From Helicobacter pylori Shi112 (GTDB taxonomy: Bacteria > Campylobacterota > Campylobacteria > Campylobacterales > Helicobacteraceae), in contig NC_017741.1 in the NCBI RefSeq assembly GCF_000277405.1, positions 744,001 through 808,000 of the forward strand: 64,000 nt of DNA. The letters run 5' to 3'. The notes beneath the pieces were generated by a model that was not told where the DNA came from, did no database searches, and saw nothing but the letters and a program-made list of their open reading frames with translations. Below, in pieces: positions 27,989 to 37,140 of the stretch. Both the position numbers and the translations under genes were made by a program. The stretch's first letter is position 1. Every line of letters begins with the position of its first letter.

Positions 27989-27994
27989 TATAAT
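27989..27994 (+). promoter_or_regulatory. -10 element of mdaB
   Basis: TATAAT 32 nt before the mdaB ATG, with AAAAAGGAAC as ribosome site. The shared hydA–mdaB gap (27894–28025) is AT-rich and must also hold the hydA promoter on the other strand, which I could not place with confidence. Confidence 0.55.
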
Positions 27995-28025
27995 CGCAAT
28001 TTATAATTATCAAAAAAGGAACAAA

Positions 28026-28610
28026 ATGAAAAAAGTACTCATCATTAATGGGGCCAAAGCGTTCGGGAGCTCTGGGGGGAAACTCAATGAAACCTTGAGC
28101 GATCATGCAAAAAAGACTCTAGAATCTTTGGGGCTAGAAGTGGATACTACAATCGTGGATAAGGGCTATAATCATAGTCAAGAAGTGGAGAAAGTCTTTA
28201 GCGCTGATGCGACGATTTGGCAAATGCCTGGCTGGTGGATGGGAGAGCCTTGGATTGTGAAAAAATACATTGATGAAGTCTTTAGTGCAGGGTATGGGAA
28301 GCTTTGGGCTAGCGATGGCAGAAGCTCGCAAAACCCCACTAAAAACTACGGGAAAGGGGGCTTGATGCAAGGCAAAAAATACATGTTGAGCTTGACTTGG
28401 AACGCTCCCATTGAAGCCTTTAATGATCCTAGTGAATTTTTTGAAGGGGTGGGTGTGGATGTTGTGTATTTGCATTTGCATAAAGCGTTCCAATTTTTAG
28501 GGCTTTCAGCGCTGCCCACTTTTATTTGCAACGATGTAATGAAAAACCCCCAAGTAGAGCAGTATCTTAACTCTCTCACTACGCATTTGCACCAAGCTTT
28601 TGGCAAGTGA
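28026..28610 (+). CDS. mdaB: NADPH quinone reductase MdaB
   Basis: 194 residues of the flavodoxin-like family binding FAD. KKVLIINGAKAFGSSGGKLN is the phosphate-binding start, and QMPGWWMGEPWIVKKYIDEVF is highly typical of MdaB. Two-electron reduction of quinones protects against oxidative stress in H. pylori (known). It is convergent with the DUF262 gene across a terminator. Confidence 0.94.
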   Translation: MKKVLIINGAKAFGSSGGKLNETLSDHAKKTLESLGLEVDTTIVDKGYNHSQEVEKVFSADATIWQMPGWWMGEPWIVKKYIDEVFSAGYGKLWASDGRSSQNPTKNYGKGGLMQGKKYMLSLTWNAPIEAFNDPSEFFEGVGVDVVYLHLHKAFQFLGLSALPTFICNDVMKNPQVEQYLNSLTTHLHQAFGK

Positions 28611-28631
28611 TTTTAAAATAAGGGTTTTTAA

Positions 28632-28659
28632 CCCCCCCATTTCTTTGGGGGGCTTGTTT
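28632..28659. terminator. Bidirectional terminator between mdaB and the DUF262 gene
   Basis: Six to seven C (28632–28638) pair with six G (28647–28652) around a short AT loop, followed by CTTGTTT on plus and preceded by AAAAA-rich sequence on minus. It lies between convergent genes. Confidence 0.7.
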
Positions 28660-28660
28660 A

Positions 28661-30703
28661 TTACACAATAAAATCTCTAGGATTGAGATCACAGCCTAAG
28701 ATAAGATCCCTAAGGTTATTGCCCACCGTTTGATAACTCGCATTGCTGACAAAGTAGAATCCGTATTTTTCAAAAGGCACAACAAGAGTGCCATCTCTAT
28801 CCCTTAATTGCACTTTTGCTTTATCCCAACAAATGTATCTTTGAGCTTCATCCGTGTAGCTTTCAAAGGCCTCTCTGGCGTTTTCTAATAAGTAGTCTAT
28901 GACAGCTTTCACCAACCCTTCAGCGTTTTTTGCCAAACGCCTCTCATTATTGGGGAGCTTAACGCTTTGAAGATTATGGAAAGTTAAGTCATCATCAAGC
29001 GTTTTACTGATCTCTCTGGTGCGGTATTCTTTGGGCAGATCTTTAAACAATTCCACTTGACAAAATTGATCCGCTAAATATTCGCTCCTAGCCTTCACTT
29101 CCTCTATCCCCCAAGAATGGGTATTATTGATGAAATAGTCGTTCAAATGCAAGGAGCTGTATTGTTCCATAAGCTCTATTTTTGCCTCGTAAGGTTTGTT
29201 GCCAAGCTTTTGATTTTGCCCTGATAAGGTCAGATTCCCAAAATTATTGAGGTAGTCTTGCTCAAAAGTGAAATAGTCCCCCACCCTATCACGCCATTCT
29301 TGTGTGGGTTTTTGGGGGTAGAAATGCTCCACTTCTAAATTCTCTTCTTTGGGCGGTTCGGCGTTACTTAATTTTTCTATCTCAAGCAGGATGAATTTGC
29401 ACACTTGATTTGCTGAATAAGCGTTACGCACAGCAAACGCTACTTTAATTTTATCGTCATTAGGGAATACCATTTGACCAACGCTCTTGCCCAGATACCG
29501 CTTGAATGCATCGGCTGAAACATTTTCTAGCTGTCTGTATAAAGGATAAAGAACTTTGTTAAGCGTGCCGGTAGGATCTCCGCACACGCTCCTGCGCACG
29601 AAGTAGCTGATAAGGATTTGCAAAATTTCGTAGAAATTTTCATAATCCAGCTTGCCTTCTTCAAAATCTCTGGTGCAACGCAAAACAAAGGGCTTTGCCA
29701 CGCCAAATTTGATTTTTACGAGATCTTTAATGCGCAGGCGTAAATTCGCTAACTGCTGCGGGTTTCCACGCTCTAAAAAATGGTGATCTCTGTCTAAAAA
29801 GATTTGATAGATTCTGCCATACTCTCGCATATCGCTCATAAGACCTTGTATATCGTTAGGGAAATTTTTTCTGTGGTGGTCTTTTAGCACGTAATACACT
29901 TCGCGCTCTCCCTCTTTTACTTTATCTTCAAAATAGATTCTCAGGTAGGTTTTGATAAAATCATTCAAATCCTTTTCACCAAGCCAATTTTCTAAAGGAA
30001 CCCAATAAGTATCATAGAGATGTTTTTGTTTTTCAGAATTTTCCCCCATCATCAGATAGTTGCGTATGAGATCTAGCCCTTTTAATTGCACGCCTGTAGC
30101 GTTGATGCTCTCAAACACCACTTGCGGATCGTCTTCGCCCAACTCTAAGCCTATGGCTACGATTTTAAGCCGCAAAAACGCCCCATAAATCTCTTCTATG
30201 CGATACCCTTTGCTGATATAATTGTCAAGCTCTTTGGTGAAAAATTTATAATTATTCCTAATGTGTGATACGCCTTGTATCTCATGCGATCGATTTTGCA
30301 TGACTAAATCAAAGGCTTCTTTGTCGCTTTTAATGGGCTTGAGACGCAGCCTTTGTCCCGAAAGATTGAGTAGATTATCAATCTCTTTTTTTATCTCTTC
30401 ATTTGGTATGTTTGTTTCTATGGCTTTAAGCAAAAGCATGATGGTAGTAACCCTTTGCTGCCCGTCAATGATGACAAATTCTTGCAGTTGTCTTAAGCTC
30501 TTTTCATCATCAATCCAATGCAAAATATAAGTGATAGAACCCATGAAATGCGTTTTCTTATTTTGAGAGATATTGATAATATCTTGCAGTAATTTTTCAC
30601 AATTTTCTTCTTCCCAATTGTAGTTCCTTTGGTATACAGGGATAGAAAAGATCGTGCCTGTTAAGGCAAAAAAGTCGTTAATGGTGCTTTGTGTTGCTTT
30701 CAT
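28661..30703 (-). CDS. DUF262–DUF1524 (GmrSD-like) protein, candidate type IV restriction nuclease (HP0629-like)
   Basis: 680 residues. The N-terminal DUF262 domain has IPVYQRNYNW (21–30) and IDGQQRVTT (79–87), a ParB/Srx-like nucleotide-binding fold with the DGQQR motif. The C-terminal DUF1524 domain has VEHFYPQ near residue 460 and NFGNLTLSGQNQKLGNK about 30 residues later, an HNH-type nuclease pattern with its key His and Asn retained. Single-chain proteins with this pair include GmrSD, SspE and BrxU, which restrict modified or phage DNA. No partner gene is adjacent. A T13 tract lies 47 bp upstream. The specific target is unknown. Confidence 0.8.
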   Translation of the reverse strand: MKATQSTINDFFALTGTIFSIPVYQRNYNWEEENCEKLLQDIINISQNKKTHFMGSITYILHWIDDEKSLRQLQEFVIIDGQQRVTTIMLLLKAIETNIPNEEIKKEIDNLLNLSGQRLRLKPIKSDKEAFDLVMQNRSHEIQGVSHIRNNYKFFTKELDNYISKGYRIEEIYGAFLRLKIVAIGLELGEDDPQVVFESINATGVQLKGLDLIRNYLMMGENSEKQKHLYDTYWVPLENWLGEKDLNDFIKTYLRIYFEDKVKEGEREVYYVLKDHHRKNFPNDIQGLMSDMREYGRIYQIFLDRDHHFLERGNPQQLANLRLRIKDLVKIKFGVAKPFVLRCTRDFEEGKLDYENFYEILQILISYFVRRSVCGDPTGTLNKVLYPLYRQLENVSADAFKRYLGKSVGQMVFPNDDKIKVAFAVRNAYSANQVCKFILLEIEKLSNAEPPKEENLEVEHFYPQKPTQEWRDRVGDYFTFEQDYLNNFGNLTLSGQNQKLGNKPYEAKIELMEQYSSLHLNDYFINNTHSWGIEEVKARSEYLADQFCQVELFKDLPKEYRTREISKTLDDDLTFHNLQSVKLPNNERRLAKNAEGLVKAVIDYLLENAREAFESYTDEAQRYICWDKAKVQLRDRDGTLVVPFEKYGFYFVSNASYQTVGNNLRDLILGCDLNPRDFIV

Positions 30704-30749
30704 AGCTCTTCCTTTTAAATAAGATCAAAATCACACCGAGTATTAAATC

Positions 30750-30762
30750 AAAAAAAAAAAAA
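30750..30762 (-). repeat. T13 homopolymer upstream of the DUF262 gene
   Basis: Thirteen A on plus, thus T13 on the transcribed strand, 47–59 bp before the ATG at 30703. Poly-T tracts at such positions modulate promoter strength of some H. pylori genes (known for sabA). A role here is inferred. It could alternatively be the U-run of an hcpF terminator. Confidence 0.7.
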
Positions 30763-30822
30763 GAGCTTAAACTTTTGAAAAAACCGCAATTTGTGGCTGA
30801 ATTTATTAAAAAACGGCTATTA

Positions 30823-31881
30823 CTAGGGTATCTCATAAGAATGATACGGCATGAACAAGCGCCCGTAATTAGGATTCACGCGCAATAAATGCTCTTTGAA
30901 ATTCCCGTAATTGCGACAGCTTGACTCAAAACCATTATCGCACGCATACGAGAATAAATCCAAAGCCCTCTGATCGTCTTGAGGCACGCCTAAGCCCTTT
31001 TGATACAGCACGCCTAAATTGTTACAGCTTCCCAAAATCCCCCCATCGCATGCCATTTGAAAATATTTCGCTGCGTAGTGGTTATTCAAAGGAGCCCCTA
31101 AATCCCCATTTGCATAAATCCAGCCTAAATTCGCGCACCCCATCATATCCCCAGCGTTACACGCCAAATAATTCAAATCCACTTGATTGAGTTGCGCTTT
31201 ATCAATGCCATAAATATTATTCACATTAGACATCAAGCCCAGATTATAACACCCCATATCATTCCCATTCTCGCATGAAAATTTATAATAACCCATCGCT
31301 TTGTAATAATCTTTTGGGACCCCACTCCCGTTAGCAAACATCCACCCCAAATTATTGCATGCGATCATATCCCCCCCTTGACAAGCCACCGCATACAACT
31401 GCAAAGCGTTTTCTTTGTCGTTCGTATCCGCATTTTTCTTGTTTTCATACATTTGAGCCAGATTCGCGCAAGCGGTCGCATCGCCCCCACTGCAACCCAT
31501 TTCATAATAGCGAGCGGCTTTTAATCTGTTCGTTTGGATGCCTACCCCATTAGCATACATCGCCCCCACTGCAAAACACCCGGCCGCATTGCCGTTATCG
31601 CACGATTGGGAAAAAAGCTTGAAAGCCCCTTGATAATCGCCCTTTTTAGCCAATTCAATACCGGCAGAAAGCTCGGTTTGAGCGTTTTCAGGCGATCCTA
31701 ATTTGTCTAACAGATTAGAGTTATCGTTTTTAGGGGTGATTTGGGTGTTAGGGTTTGGCGCGCCCTTAGCGTTAGCAGGGTTTAATTCAGGGGGCGTGTT
31801 TTTTTGGGCTTGATTATTTTCTTCAGCGCCACTAAGCTGTAAGACTAAAAAAACAAGCAATAACAAACTTTTTTTGAGCAT
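30823..31881 (-). CDS. hcpF: Sel1-repeat cysteine-rich protein HcpF
   Basis: 352 residues. Signal peptide MLKKSLLLLVFLVLQLSGA, then a Pro/Asn-rich linker and about seven Sel1-like helical repeats from residue 65, each with a Cys pair eight residues apart (for example CDNGNAAGC, CSGGDATAC, CQGGDMIAC), which form intra-repeat disulfides in Hcp proteins (known). Secreted or periplasmic. The F designation comes from its position relative to dapD and ispG. It starts 11 bp after dapD. Confidence 0.88.
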   Translation of the reverse strand: MLKKSLLLLVFLVLQLSGAEENNQAQKNTPPELNPANAKGAPNPNTQITPKNDNSNLLDKLGSPENAQTELSAGIELAKKGDYQGAFKLFSQSCDNGNAAGCFAVGAMYANGVGIQTNRLKAARYYEMGCSGGDATACANLAQMYENKKNADTNDKENALQLYAVACQGGDMIACNNLGWMFANGSGVPKDYYKAMGYYKFSCENGNDMGCYNLGLMSNVNNIYGIDKAQLNQVDLNYLACNAGDMMGCANLGWIYANGDLGAPLNNHYAAKYFQMACDGGILGSCNNLGVLYQKGLGVPQDDQRALDLFSYACDNGFESSCRNYGNFKEHLLRVNPNYGRLFMPYHSYEIP

Positions 31882-31892
31882 TCTTTTAATCC

Positions 31893-33098
31893 TTAATGCA
31901 GGTTTTGATTCAACTCAATTTTTTTCACGCTCCTAAAAGCAATCAGCTTGCCATTTTGGCTATTGGAACGAAAATGCACGCCATTTTTTCCGGAAAGCTC
32001 TTTGCCTTTGTAAAGATTGTTGGCATGCTTTTCTAAATCGCTATTCACTTCTAAAAGCTTTTTAAACTCATTTTCTTCAATTTCTATCACGCTCCCAGCT
32101 AGTATCGCAACGCCTGCATCCACAATACAGCCATCGCCTAGACTAATTCCGGTAACGCTATTAGCCCCTAGCAAACAATTTTTCCCGATGCTAATAGGGT
32201 TGTTATTCCCTCCGCTTAAAACGCCTAAAACGCTCGCTCCCCCACCAATATCAGTGCCTGCTCCCACCACCACCGATGAAGAAATACGCCCCTCATTCAT
32301 GCACACTCCCATAGCCCCTGCGTTAAAATTCACATAACTAGCCCCGGGCATTTGAATGTAACCACCGGTCCCTAAATACGCCCCAAAGCGCGTTTTTGAG
32401 CTATCTAGTAAGCGGATATTGTCAAACTCAGGGATTAATTGCATCAAATAGCGCGGGAATTTATCTATAAAATCAATACTAGGGAAATTGCCTTGCATTT
32501 TTAAAGCCACTTCGTTCATTCTAAGCCATTCTAATTCATAAGGCTTGTTGCCGCTCCAAGCCGCATTAGAAAGCTGGTTAAAAATGCCCTCTAAATTCAA
32601 ACTCCTTAAAGGGGCTTTACCTAAAGAGAGCGCTAAAAGTTTCATATACGCGCTCTCCACGCTCTCGCAAGGCTTATCTTCAAACAAGATCACCAAGCGA
32701 TAAAGAGACTCCCCATCGCTATTTTTCAAACGATTTTCTTCTAAAGCTTTTAAAAGCTCTAAAACCACTTGGATATTTTTATGAGTCATTTTATTGGAAT
32801 AGGCTTCATTCAAAAAGGGCGTATAAAAATCCAGCGCTTTTAACACAAAACTTTCATCAATCTCAATGACGCACTCGCTCGCGCTCTCTTTTAGGATTTT
32901 TTCTTTAGAAAGCGAGTTGCAAAACACCGCATAAGAGCCTAAATTTTCATCTTTCCAATTCAAAACGGGGTAAGTGGCGCATAAAATCTTTTTGGAAATA
33001 GGGGCAATATCCACTCTGGCAATGCCAAAGCCTAAAGGCTCTTTATAGTGGTTAGATTGCTGGTAGTTGCTCACAAAATTTTTAAACTTATTGATCAT
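31893..33098 (-). CDS. dapD: Tetrahydrodipicolinate N-succinyltransferase
   Basis: Succinylase step of diaminopimelate/lysine synthesis. 401 residues, longer than the roughly 275 of E. coli DapD because of an N-terminal extension. The C-terminal left-handed beta-helix has hexapeptide repeats (GGYIQMPGASYVNFNAG, GGGASVLGVLSGG). It begins 2 bp after ispG. The next-but-one gene on the other strand, dapC, acts on its product. Confidence 0.9.
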   Translation of the reverse strand: MINKFKNFVSNYQQSNHYKEPLGFGIARVDIAPISKKILCATYPVLNWKDENLGSYAVFCNSLSKEKILKESASECVIEIDESFVLKALDFYTPFLNEAYSNKMTHKNIQVVLELLKALEENRLKNSDGESLYRLVILFEDKPCESVESAYMKLLALSLGKAPLRSLNLEGIFNQLSNAAWSGNKPYELEWLRMNEVALKMQGNFPSIDFIDKFPRYLMQLIPEFDNIRLLDSSKTRFGAYLGTGGYIQMPGASYVNFNAGAMGVCMNEGRISSSVVVGAGTDIGGGASVLGVLSGGNNNPISIGKNCLLGANSVTGISLGDGCIVDAGVAILAGSVIEIEENEFKKLLEVNSDLEKHANNLYKGKELSGKNGVHFRSNSQNGKLIAFRSVKKIELNQNLH

Positions 33099-33100
33099 GC

Positions 33101-34180
33101 CTAATCCTTTAAACTTTTTTCTCTTTCTTTAGCTAAATTTTCCACTTCTATCACAAAAGTTTCAAACAAATCCTTTTCAGCCAGTTTGTGAATGACTTTA
33201 CCCTCTTTAATGATCAAACCGCTGCGATTCCCAAAAGCGATCGCCATGTCTGCATGCTTGGCTTCACCTAAAGCATTCACCACGCAACCCATCACGCTAA
33301 TGTCTAAAGGGGTTTTAATGTGGCTTAGGCGTTTTTCTACCTTGCTCGCCATATCCACTAAATTGGCTTCAATGCGCCCGCAAGTGGGGCAAGAAATCAA
33401 ATTAATCCCTTCTTTCAAACGCCCGCTATGGCGTAAAATCGCTCTAGCCACTTTGATTTCATTTTCTAATTCCCCTGTGATGGATACGCGCATCGTATCC
33501 CCAATGCCCTCCATTAAAAGCCCCCCTAAAGCCATGGCGGATTTGATACTGGAGCTAAAAAGATTACCCGCTTCAGTAACCCCCAAATGGAAAGGATAGA
33601 TCACAAGAGGGCGTAGCATCCTATAAGCTTCTATGGTGCGTATCACATCGCTCGCTTTTAAAGAAATCTTAAAATCAGTAAAATCCAAATCTTCTAAAAG
33701 TTTGGCGTTATACAAAGCGCTTTCTACCATGCCTTTTGGGGTGGGCCCGTATTTTTGATCAAACTGCTTTTCTAAACTCCCAGCATTCACGCCAATTCTT
33801 ATAGGGATGTTTTTTTCTTTGCAAGCATCAACTACTGCTTTGATTTTGTCTTTAGAGCCGATGTTTCCGGGGTTAATCCTGATCGCATCCACGCTTTGAG
33901 CGGCAATGAGAGCGAATTTATAATGGAAATGAATATCAGCGATTAAAGGCAAAGGGGACACTCTTTTCAATTCTTTTAAGGCTAGGGCGTCCTTTTCATT
34001 ACTCACCGCCACCCTCACTAAATCAGCCCCGGCGAGTTTGAGTCTGTCAATTTGATTTTTAGTGCTTTCAATATCAGCGGTTTTACTAAAGGTCATGCTT
34101 TGCGTGCTTATAGGAGCATCACCTCCTATGGCCACGCCACCGATAAAAATTTGCTTGGTCTTCACTCTGTTTTCTAGCAT
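33101..34180 (-). CDS. ispG: (E)-4-hydroxy-3-methylbut-2-enyl-diphosphate synthase
   Basis: Iron-sulfur enzyme of the MEP isoprenoid pathway. 359 residues; N-terminal TIM barrel ([22 protein letters not shown]), C-terminal cluster domain with SCPTCGR and [14 protein letters not shown] giving three cysteines. Same transcription unit as dapD–hcpF. Confidence 0.95.
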   Translation of the reverse strand: MLENRVKTKQIFIGGVAIGGDAPISTQSMTFSKTADIESTKNQIDRLKLAGADLVRVAVSNEKDALALKELKRVSPLPLIADIHFHYKFALIAAQSVDAIRINPGNIGSKDKIKAVVDACKEKNIPIRIGVNAGSLEKQFDQKYGPTPKGMVESALYNAKLLEDLDFTDFKISLKASDVIRTIEAYRMLRPLVIYPFHLGVTEAGNLFSSSIKSAMALGGLLMEGIGDTMRVSITGELENEIKVARAILRHSGRLKEGINLISCPTCGRIEANLVDMASKVEKRLSHIKTPLDISVMGCVVNALGEAKHADMAIAFGNRSGLIIKEGKVIHKLAEKDLFETFVIEVENLAKEREKSLKD

Positions 34181-34299
34181 TAAACCTCTTCATCAGTTAA
34201 ATTCTCACTCGCTATTATACTCTTTCTTAGTGGTTTCACACCATAACGCTTAAATTTTAGGTAAGATTAACTATTCCATTTTAAGATTAAAGTAGCCCT

Positions 34300-35427
34300 A
34301 TGACCTTTGAGCCTTATCCTTTTGAACGATTAAGAGCCTTGTTTAAAGAAATCACCCCTAAAAAAAAGGGGCTAGATTTAGGCATCGGCGAGCCGCGATT
34401 TGAAACGCCCAAATTCATTCAAGACGCTCTTAAAAGCCACACCCATTCGCTCAATATCTACCCTAAAAGCGCGTTTGAAGAGAGTTTGAGGGAGGCTCAA
34501 AGAGGTTTTTTTAAACGCCGTTTTAAAATAGAATTGAAAGAAAACGAATTAATCTCCACGCTAGGATCTAGGGAAGTGTTATTCAATTTCCCTAGCTTTG
34601 TTTTATTTGATTATCAAAACCCCACTATCGCCTACCCTAACCCCTTTTATCAAATCTATGAAGGATCAGCCCAATTTTCTAGAGCCAAAAGCCTTTTAAT
34701 GCCCTTAACTAAAGAAAATGATTTCACGCCAAGCTTGAATGAAAAAGAGTTGCAAGAAGTGGATTTAGTGATCTTAAATTCCCCCAACAACCCCACCGGA
34801 AGAACCCTTTCTTTAGAAGAGCTGATTAGTTGGGTCAAACTCGCTTTAAAACATGATTTTATTTTAATCAATGATGAATGTTACAGCGAAATTTATGAAA
34901 ATACGCCTCCCCCTTCGCTTTTAGAAGCTTGCATGCTTATTGGTAATGAAGCGTTTAAAAATGTTTTGGTTATCCATTCGCTCTCCAAACGCTCTAGCGC
35001 TCCAGGGCTAAGGAGTGGCTTTATCGCTGGGGATAGCAGCATTTTAGAAAAATACAAAGCGTTTCGCACCTATTTAGGCTATACGAGCGCTAATGCGATC
35101 CAAAAGGCTAGTGAAATGGCTTGGCTAGATGATGCGCATGCAGAATTTTTCCGCAATATTTATGCGAATAATTTGAAACTGGCGCGAAAAATCTTTAAAG
35201 ACACGCTCATTTATCCTTATAGTTTTTATGTGTATCTGCCCGTTCAAAACGGCGAAAATTTTGCCAAAACGCTTTATCAAAACGAAGGCATTATCACTTT
35301 ACCGGCTTTGTATTTGGGGCGTAATCATATCGGCACTGATTGCGTGCGTTTAGCCCTCGTCTATGACACCCCCCTTTTAGAAAAGCCTTTAGAAATCATA
35401 GAAACTTATCGAGAAAATCATGCTTGA
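34300..35427 (+). CDS. dapC: Class I/II PLP aminotransferase, probable succinyl-diaminopimelate aminotransferase
   Basis: 375 residues of aminotransferase fold type [10 protein letters not shown] and NDECYSEIY give the cofactor-binding Asn and Asp/Tyr, and the PLP lysine is in [16 protein letters not shown]. The best guess for substrate is N-succinyl-LL-DAP, since dapD lies nearby and this locus is generally taken as DapC in H. pylori; the sequence alone does not prove it. Its end overlaps murC by 8 bp. Confidence 0.83.
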   Translation: MTFEPYPFERLRALFKEITPKKKGLDLGIGEPRFETPKFIQDALKSHTHSLNIYPKSAFEESLREAQRGFFKRRFKIELKENELISTLGSREVLFNFPSFVLFDYQNPTIAYPNPFYQIYEGSAQFSRAKSLLMPLTKENDFTPSLNEKELQEVDLVILNSPNNPTGRTLSLEELISWVKLALKHDFILINDECYSEIYENTPPPSLLEACMLIGNEAFKNVLVIHSLSKRSSAPGLRSGFIAGDSSILEKYKAFRTYLGYTSANAIQKASEMAWLDDAHAEFFRNIYANNLKLARKIFKDTLIYPYSFYVYLPVQNGENFAKTLYQNEGIITLPALYLGRNHIGTDCVRLALVYDTPLLEKPLEIIETYRENHA

Positions 35428-36769
35428 AACCCCAAAAGTTTTACTCAAAAACCTGCAAGATTGCAAGATCCATTTTATCGGTATAGGGGGGATTGGCATT
35501 TCAGGCTTAGCCAAATACCTTAAAGCGCAAGGGGCTACAATCAGCGGCTCTGATATTGCCATAAGCCCCAGCGTTAAGTATTTGAAAGCTTTAGGCGTAG
35601 AAATCAATATCCCGCATGATCCAAAAGCGATTAAAAATCAAGATGCCATCATCCATTCAGCCATTATTAAAGAAGACAATACAGAAATACAAAGGGCTAA
35701 GGAATTAAAAATCCCTATTTTATCTCGTAAAGACGCTTTGTATTCTATCCTTAAAGACAAGCGCGTTTTTAGCGTGTGCGGGGCCCATGGAAAAAGCAGT
35801 ATCACCGCCATGTTAAGCGCGATTTTCCCCTTTTTTGGAGCGATTATTGGGGCGCATTCTAAAGAGTTTGATTCCAATGTGCGAGAGAGCGCGAATGATA
35901 GCTTGGTTTTTGAAGCCGATGAGAGCGATTCAAGTTTTTTATTTTCTAACCCTTATGCCGCGATTGTGCCTAACACAGAGCCAGAACATTTGGAGCATTA
36001 TGACCACAATTTAGAGCGTTTTTTCTTCGCTTATGAATATTTTTTAGACCATGCTCAAAAAAGAGTGATCTATAAAGAAGATCCTTTTTTAAAAAACTAT
36101 TCTAAAGACGCTATTGTTTTAGAAAAAAAAGACATTCGCAATATCCAATACATTTTAAAAGACGGCGAACCTCACACTTCATTTGAATTGAAAGATTTGG
36201 GGGCTTTTTTGGTGTGGGGGTTAGGCGAACATAACGCCACGAATGCGAGTTTGGCGATTTTAAGCGCTTTAGATGAATTGGATTTAGAAGAAATTAGAAA
36301 TAATTTATTGAATTTCAAAGGCATTAAAAAACGCTTTGACATTTTGCAAAAAAACGCGCTCATCCTCATTGATGATTACGCCCACCACCCCACTGAAATC
36401 AGCGCCACTTTAAAAAGCGCTAGGATTTATGCTAACTTACTGAACACGCAAGAAAAGATTGTAGTGATCTGGCAAGCGCACAAATATTCTCGCTTAATGG
36501 ATAATTTAGAAGAATTTAAAAAATGTTTTTTAGAGCATTGCGACAGGTTGATCATTTTACCCGTTTATAGCGCGAGTGAAGTTAAAAAAGATATTGATTT
36601 GAAAGCCCATTTTAAGCATTATAACCCCACCTTTATAGACAGGGTGCGTAAAAAGGGGGATTTTTTAGAGCTCTTAGTCAATGATAATGTGGTAGAAACG
36701 ATCCAAAAAGGCTTTGTGATAGGCTTTGGAGCGGGGGATATTACCTATCAATTGAGAGGCGAAATGTAA
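35420..36769 (+). CDS. murC: UDP-N-acetylmuramate–L-alanine ligase
   Basis: Cytoplasmic peptidoglycan precursor ligase of 449 residues. N-terminal Rossmann motif [18 protein letters not shown]-binding [11 protein letters not shown], then EADESDSSF and [10 protein letters not shown]. Starts inside the 3' end of dapC and overlaps the next gene by one base, indicating a tight operon. Confidence 0.96.
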   Translation: MLETPKVLLKNLQDCKIHFIGIGGIGISGLAKYLKAQGATISGSDIAISPSVKYLKALGVEINIPHDPKAIKNQDAIIHSAIIKEDNTEIQRAKELKIPILSRKDALYSILKDKRVFSVCGAHGKSSITAMLSAIFPFFGAIIGAHSKEFDSNVRESANDSLVFEADESDSSFLFSNPYAAIVPNTEPEHLEHYDHNLERFFFAYEYFLDHAQKRVIYKEDPFLKNYSKDAIVLEKKDIRNIQYILKDGEPHTSFELKDLGAFLVWGLGEHNATNASLAILSALDELDLEEIRNNLLNFKGIKKRFDILQKNALILIDDYAHHPTEISATLKSARIYANLLNTQEKIVVIWQAHKYSRLMDNLEEFKKCFLEHCDRLIILPVYSASEVKKDIDLKAHFKHYNPTFIDRVRKKGDFLELLVNDNVVETIQKGFVIGFGAGDITYQLRGEM

Positions 36770-37134
36770 TGGGTGCAGCGGTTGTTTTATTTTTAACGCT
36801 GGTTTTATTGTTTTTAGTTTTAAGGGATTTTGGTTTAGCAAGCCCTAAACAAAAACTTGTAGCTTTTTTAATCGTAGGGATTATAGGAGCGAGCATAAGC
36901 GTTTATACTTACCAACAAAACCAACAAAACCAACGAGAAATCGCTTTACAAAGAGCGTTTTTAAGGGGGGACACATTGTTGTGTAAAGGCATTAAAGTGA
37001 ATAACCAAACCTTTAATTTAGTGAGCGGGACTTTGAGCTTTTTAGGCAAAAAACAAACCCCTATGAAAGATGTTCTTGTGGATTTGGATTCTTGTCAGAC
37101 GCTTCAAAAAGATCCCTTAATCCAACCCCAATGA
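36769..37134 (+). CDS. Small membrane protein of unknown function (HP0622-like)
   Basis: 121 residues with two N-terminal transmembrane helices (about 3–20 and 29–47) and a C-terminal domain of about 70 residues carrying two cysteines (LLCKGIKV, LDSCQTL), possibly periplasmic and disulfide-bonded. The start codon shares its A with the murC stop (TAATG) and mutS2 begins 6 bp after the end, so it is co-translated with them. No function recognised. Confidence 0.78.
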   Translation: MGAAVVLFLTLVLLFLVLRDFGLASPKQKLVAFLIVGIIGASISVYTYQQNQQNQREIALQRAFLRGDTLLCKGIKVNNQTFNLVSGTLSFLGKKQTPMKDVLVDLDSCQTLQKDPLIQPQ

Positions 37135-37140
37135 ATCCCA

